A DNA stretch of 10,353 nucleotides from Rhizopus sp. PT2906 (Eukaryota > Mucoromycota > Mucoromycetes > Mucorales > Rhizopodaceae), in contig JAMYHX010000844.1 of NCBI GenBank assembly GCA_025529335.1, positions 1-10,353 of the forward strand, read 5' to 3'. This document shows, piece by piece, positions 7,877 through 10,353 of the stretch (position 1 is its first letter; each line of letters opens with the position of its first letter). The notes below the pieces were generated by a model. It saw nothing but the letters and a program-made list of their open reading frames with translations. It was not told where the DNA came from and searched no databases. Made by a program: the position numbers and the translations under genes.

Positions 7877-8292
7877 AAACTCTAGATCTTCTTTATGAAT
7901 TATTTGATAAAACTGGCCTGAGTAAGTGGACATTTATTGTTATATTGATGTGAAATTAAACAAACCTAGTAATGATACTTGTAAAGTATTGTAAATATTT
8001 AGTATGTTGTCAGAAGTAAGCTTTCCTGCTTACATGCGCTTCCCCTCACTTAGCTGTGTTTCTGTAGTCATTCACTAAAAATGCTGAAAATTTGAAGAGT
8101 TTCCATTGAGTATTGAGGTAGGTAAAACGTTTTTTATTACGTGAATTAAACTTGTTATTGTAGCTCTTTATTTCTTTGTCTTTCCTTTTTCAGACCATGC
8201 TCAGAAGATATATTATGTCTAAAATACTGTGACCCTTTTCTTTTGCTTCATTTCTTATTTGCCAATCGAGCATTTTATATATCTTTTCTCAA
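7877..8292. other. Intergenic region upstream of the F-box relic
   Basis: This is AT-rich DNA without a gene. A TATA-like stretch (ttttatatatc, about 8274-8284) lies just before the F-box ATG and may be what is left of its promoter or leader. Nothing else is seen. Confidence 0.5.
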
Positions 8293-9958
8293 ATGCCAAA
8301 CCTCAACGACATACCCGTTGAAATTCTACAACGGATTTTTAAATATGCTGAGGAAAGTACCAGTTACAAGAAAAGTTGGATGATGCAATATCAGCTTGTC
8401 TGTAAAAGTTGGAATCTAGCTGCAAAACTATGTTTGTATAATTTCGTAGATTTATCCAGCAATAAGGATTCAGATAAGCTTTTACGCTGTATGGAAAACA
8501 GTAGTGCAGGACAGTTCACTCGCACCATATGCATTAACACAAGTTACATGAAGTATGGAACAGAAAAGCGTTACATCAGGAAACTTGTTAAAGTCTTCCC
8601 AAACATAAAACATGTTACTGATACCCTCAGGAATTATGGTTCTTTGAGTACTCTTACTACTAACGCATAAATATATTGGCGCGATATAAAGGAGCTTCCT
8701 TACCCTTTTTATCAATTAGACGCGATAGATACCTTAATTATTACAACATACTTCTTTATTTTCGCCATTTGCTCACTCACATGCATCTACCACGAGAGAA
8801 TCTTTCTAATCCAATAGTGAAAGAATTTTGTCAGCGATTACCAGAATTTACTAAATTAACACACTTGACTACCAATGATGCGAACCTCCGTTGGCCACTC
8901 ATGGATTATGATGAAATACTCCAGTTTTGTCCTAACTTAATATATTTAAAGATAATTTCGTTCTTTAAAGATAGAGTACCGCCACCCACCTCGTATATAT
9001 TATCTTTACAGCCATACAAAAATATTAGGACTTTACACTTGTGTTTTCCATATTCCAAACCTACTGCTGAATATATCATGCGCAAGTTTCCCAACGTTCA
9101 GAGCTTGATATTGGAATCTGGTCATTGTTCTTCTTTTGATCCTAGATGTACATTGGAAGACTATTATGCTAGTATCGATTATATGTTTATGAAATATCTA
9201 AGCTTAGTGCAAAGAAATGAAATCAATAGAATGGAATCATTTTGCTTCCTTGAAGTATATCTAAAATTCATATCCAACATACACGTTTATTTTGAAATTA
9301 AGCAATGTTTGCGTCCACAGCTCGTACTGCAACAGACAAAAATGGCATGTATGTGTTTCGACTAAAATGATACTCGTAGATATACTCAAAAGATAGCCGC
9401 ACAATATCACAAGTTTTACCTTGAACTTCGAGTTTAAAAGCAGCGAAAGCACTTCATGGATTGAACACATTTTCATTATCTGTACGCAAATGAAGACGTT
9501 CCGCTACTTGACGAGTGCTCATTTCCGTTCGCCATCAAAAGCTGCAATAGATGCGAATGTGCCTTTGAATTCGACACTTGAAACTCTTACATTGAAAGCG
9601 TTTACCAATAGAAAGAGGGTCACTTGCTACTTATTTACGTCTCTTACTGTCAGTTCATCATGTAACTATAAACAGTGCTTCCCCCTCTATGAATGAAGTT
9701 AAAAGTATAGTGGATATGCTATTGGATTCCTTTAACGATGTGCGTTTGAATACTGGATCGTCTCAAAGTCATTACAGCAGTGTAGTAGATGTGTTTGGCA
9801 AAAAGGCATTATTGGAAATTTACGATGGTTTGTCAGATAAAACGAAATACTTGGTAGATATAGAACACAAAAATGGAGCACGTAGGGAATGGACCGAGAC
9901 AATCAACGAAAATCCCTTGATAAAAATTTCCGTCAAAGTAGGATCGAATTTTCTTTAG
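8293..9958 (+). pseudogene. F-box protein pseudogene, frameshifted
   Basis: F-box proteins bind Skp1 and choose substrates for SCF ubiquitin ligases. The start is intact: an F-box at about residues 4-45 (LNDIPVEILQRIF, then YQLVCKSWNLAAK). After that the coding similarity hops between frames: 8293 to about 8621 (frame 1), about 8622 to 9300 (frame 3, e.g. YNILLYFRHLLTHMHL and YDEILQFCPNLIYLKI), possibly 9302 to 9364 (frame 2), about 9361 to 9600 (frame 1, e.g. TSWIEHIFIICTQMKTFR) and 9602 to 9958 (frame 2, e.g. LPIERGSLATYLRLLLSV). Stops lie inside the reconstructed path at 8661-8663 (TAA) and 9394-9396 (TAG). The total of about 555 codons fits the large, often intronless F-box family of these fungi. 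One break, near 8648-8691, could be a 44-nt intron with a TACTAAC branch, but introns cannot explain all the breaks. Confidence 0.75.
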
Positions 9959-10353
9959 TTATTTGATACTTTATGAGCCACATTATATTTATTATTGGAC
10001 TTGTCAATAAAAATATGATACATTGTTAAGAATTTGGACTTGATTCGCTGGATTTTCTTTTCTTAGTATCATTGGGAATGTTCAGAAAATGTGGGGATGC
10101 GATTGGTATAATCGCATCTTTCCTCTTTTTGTAAGCAGGTTTACAACCAACTACTACCGATCCTATTCCTTTTCTTCTTATAAACTCTGTATCAAAATTC
10201 AAAGCAACGACGTTTGTGATATAGTCACAGCAAAGGAGAAATACACAAATGCGTCTTTATTCAAGAGTATTATTACATGAGAATTGAGCATGACGTGTTT
10301 TGTGGTCAGCTTGGTAGTGCGCCTTAATAAAACAGTAACTTTCTCGGAAAGCT
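9959..10353. other. Region downstream of the F-box relic, no gene seen
   Basis: An AATAAA at 10006-10011 may be the old poly(A) signal of the F-box gene, 48 nt after its last stop. A strong hairpin lies at 10093-10121. The open frame at 10089-10280 (+), about 63 codons, overlaps the hairpin and resembles no family I know. AATAAA-like hexamers occur on both strands near the window end (10256 on minus, 10325 on plus), so a gene end may lie just outside. Confidence 0.5.
10093..10121 (+). repeat. Perfect 9-bp hairpin extended by G-U pairs
   Basis: GATGCGATT (10096-10104) and AATCGCATC (10110-10118) are perfectly complementary around a five-base loop, GGTAT. As RNA on the plus strand, three more G-U pairs (10093-10095 with 10119-10121) extend the stem to 12, and a U-rich stretch follows. 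It resembles a bacterial terminator in shape, but the context is fungal, so its role is unknown. Confidence 0.7.

Noticed and set aside
1..10353. tRNA or rRNA genes and CRISPR arrays
   Set aside because: I saw no cloverleaf-like sequence with the conserved TTC-containing arm, no rRNA-like stretch and no regularly spaced repeats; CRISPR is not expected in a fungal nuclear genome.

Overview
This is nuclear DNA of a fungus, most likely an early-diverging filamentous fungus of the Mucoromycota type. The evidence is a eukaryotic ribosomal protein gene, many very short introns (mostly 49-65 nt) with GT..AG ends, AT-rich intergenic DNA with long A/T homopolymers, a velvet-family regulator (a fungal transcription factor family) and an F-box relic of the kind that is abundant in these fungi. 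The species cannot be named from the sequence alone.

Layout from left to right. At 1-156 (+) lies the probable C-terminal end of an unrecognised gene. At 2094-251 (-) is a complete ten-exon gene for an AMSH/STAMBP/Sst2-type JAMM deubiquitinase; my spliced model gives 449 residues and keeps frame across all nine introns. At 2267-3555 (+) is RPL4 (60S ribosomal protein uL4), head to head with the AMSH gene across about 170 bp; its first coding exon is just the ATG, so the obvious 332-residue open frame lacks the first 42 residues. At 5854-4159 (-) is a six-exon velvet-domain regulator, VosA-like, 458 residues, convergent with RPL4. From 5855 to 8292 there is about 2.4 kb without a convincing gene, holding an A26 tract, a C/CT microsatellite and a GC-rich island (about 7427-7870) that looks like a coding relic. 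At 8293-9958 (+) is a broken F-box protein gene with at least three frame changes and two in-frame stops. The last 400 bp hold no convincing gene.

The genes do not form a pathway: a ribosomal protein, an endosomal ubiquitin protease, a developmental regulator and a dead F-box gene. The only shared control the layout suggests is the compact AMSH/RPL4 divergent promoter. I found no evidence for a wholly new biological system. The points most worth a second look are the spliced gene models that simple ORF calling misses, the A26 tract in the intron that splits the JAMM zinc motif, the T12/A11 palindrome at a velvet splice acceptor, the possible alternative velvet N-terminus, and the unexplained GC-rich island.
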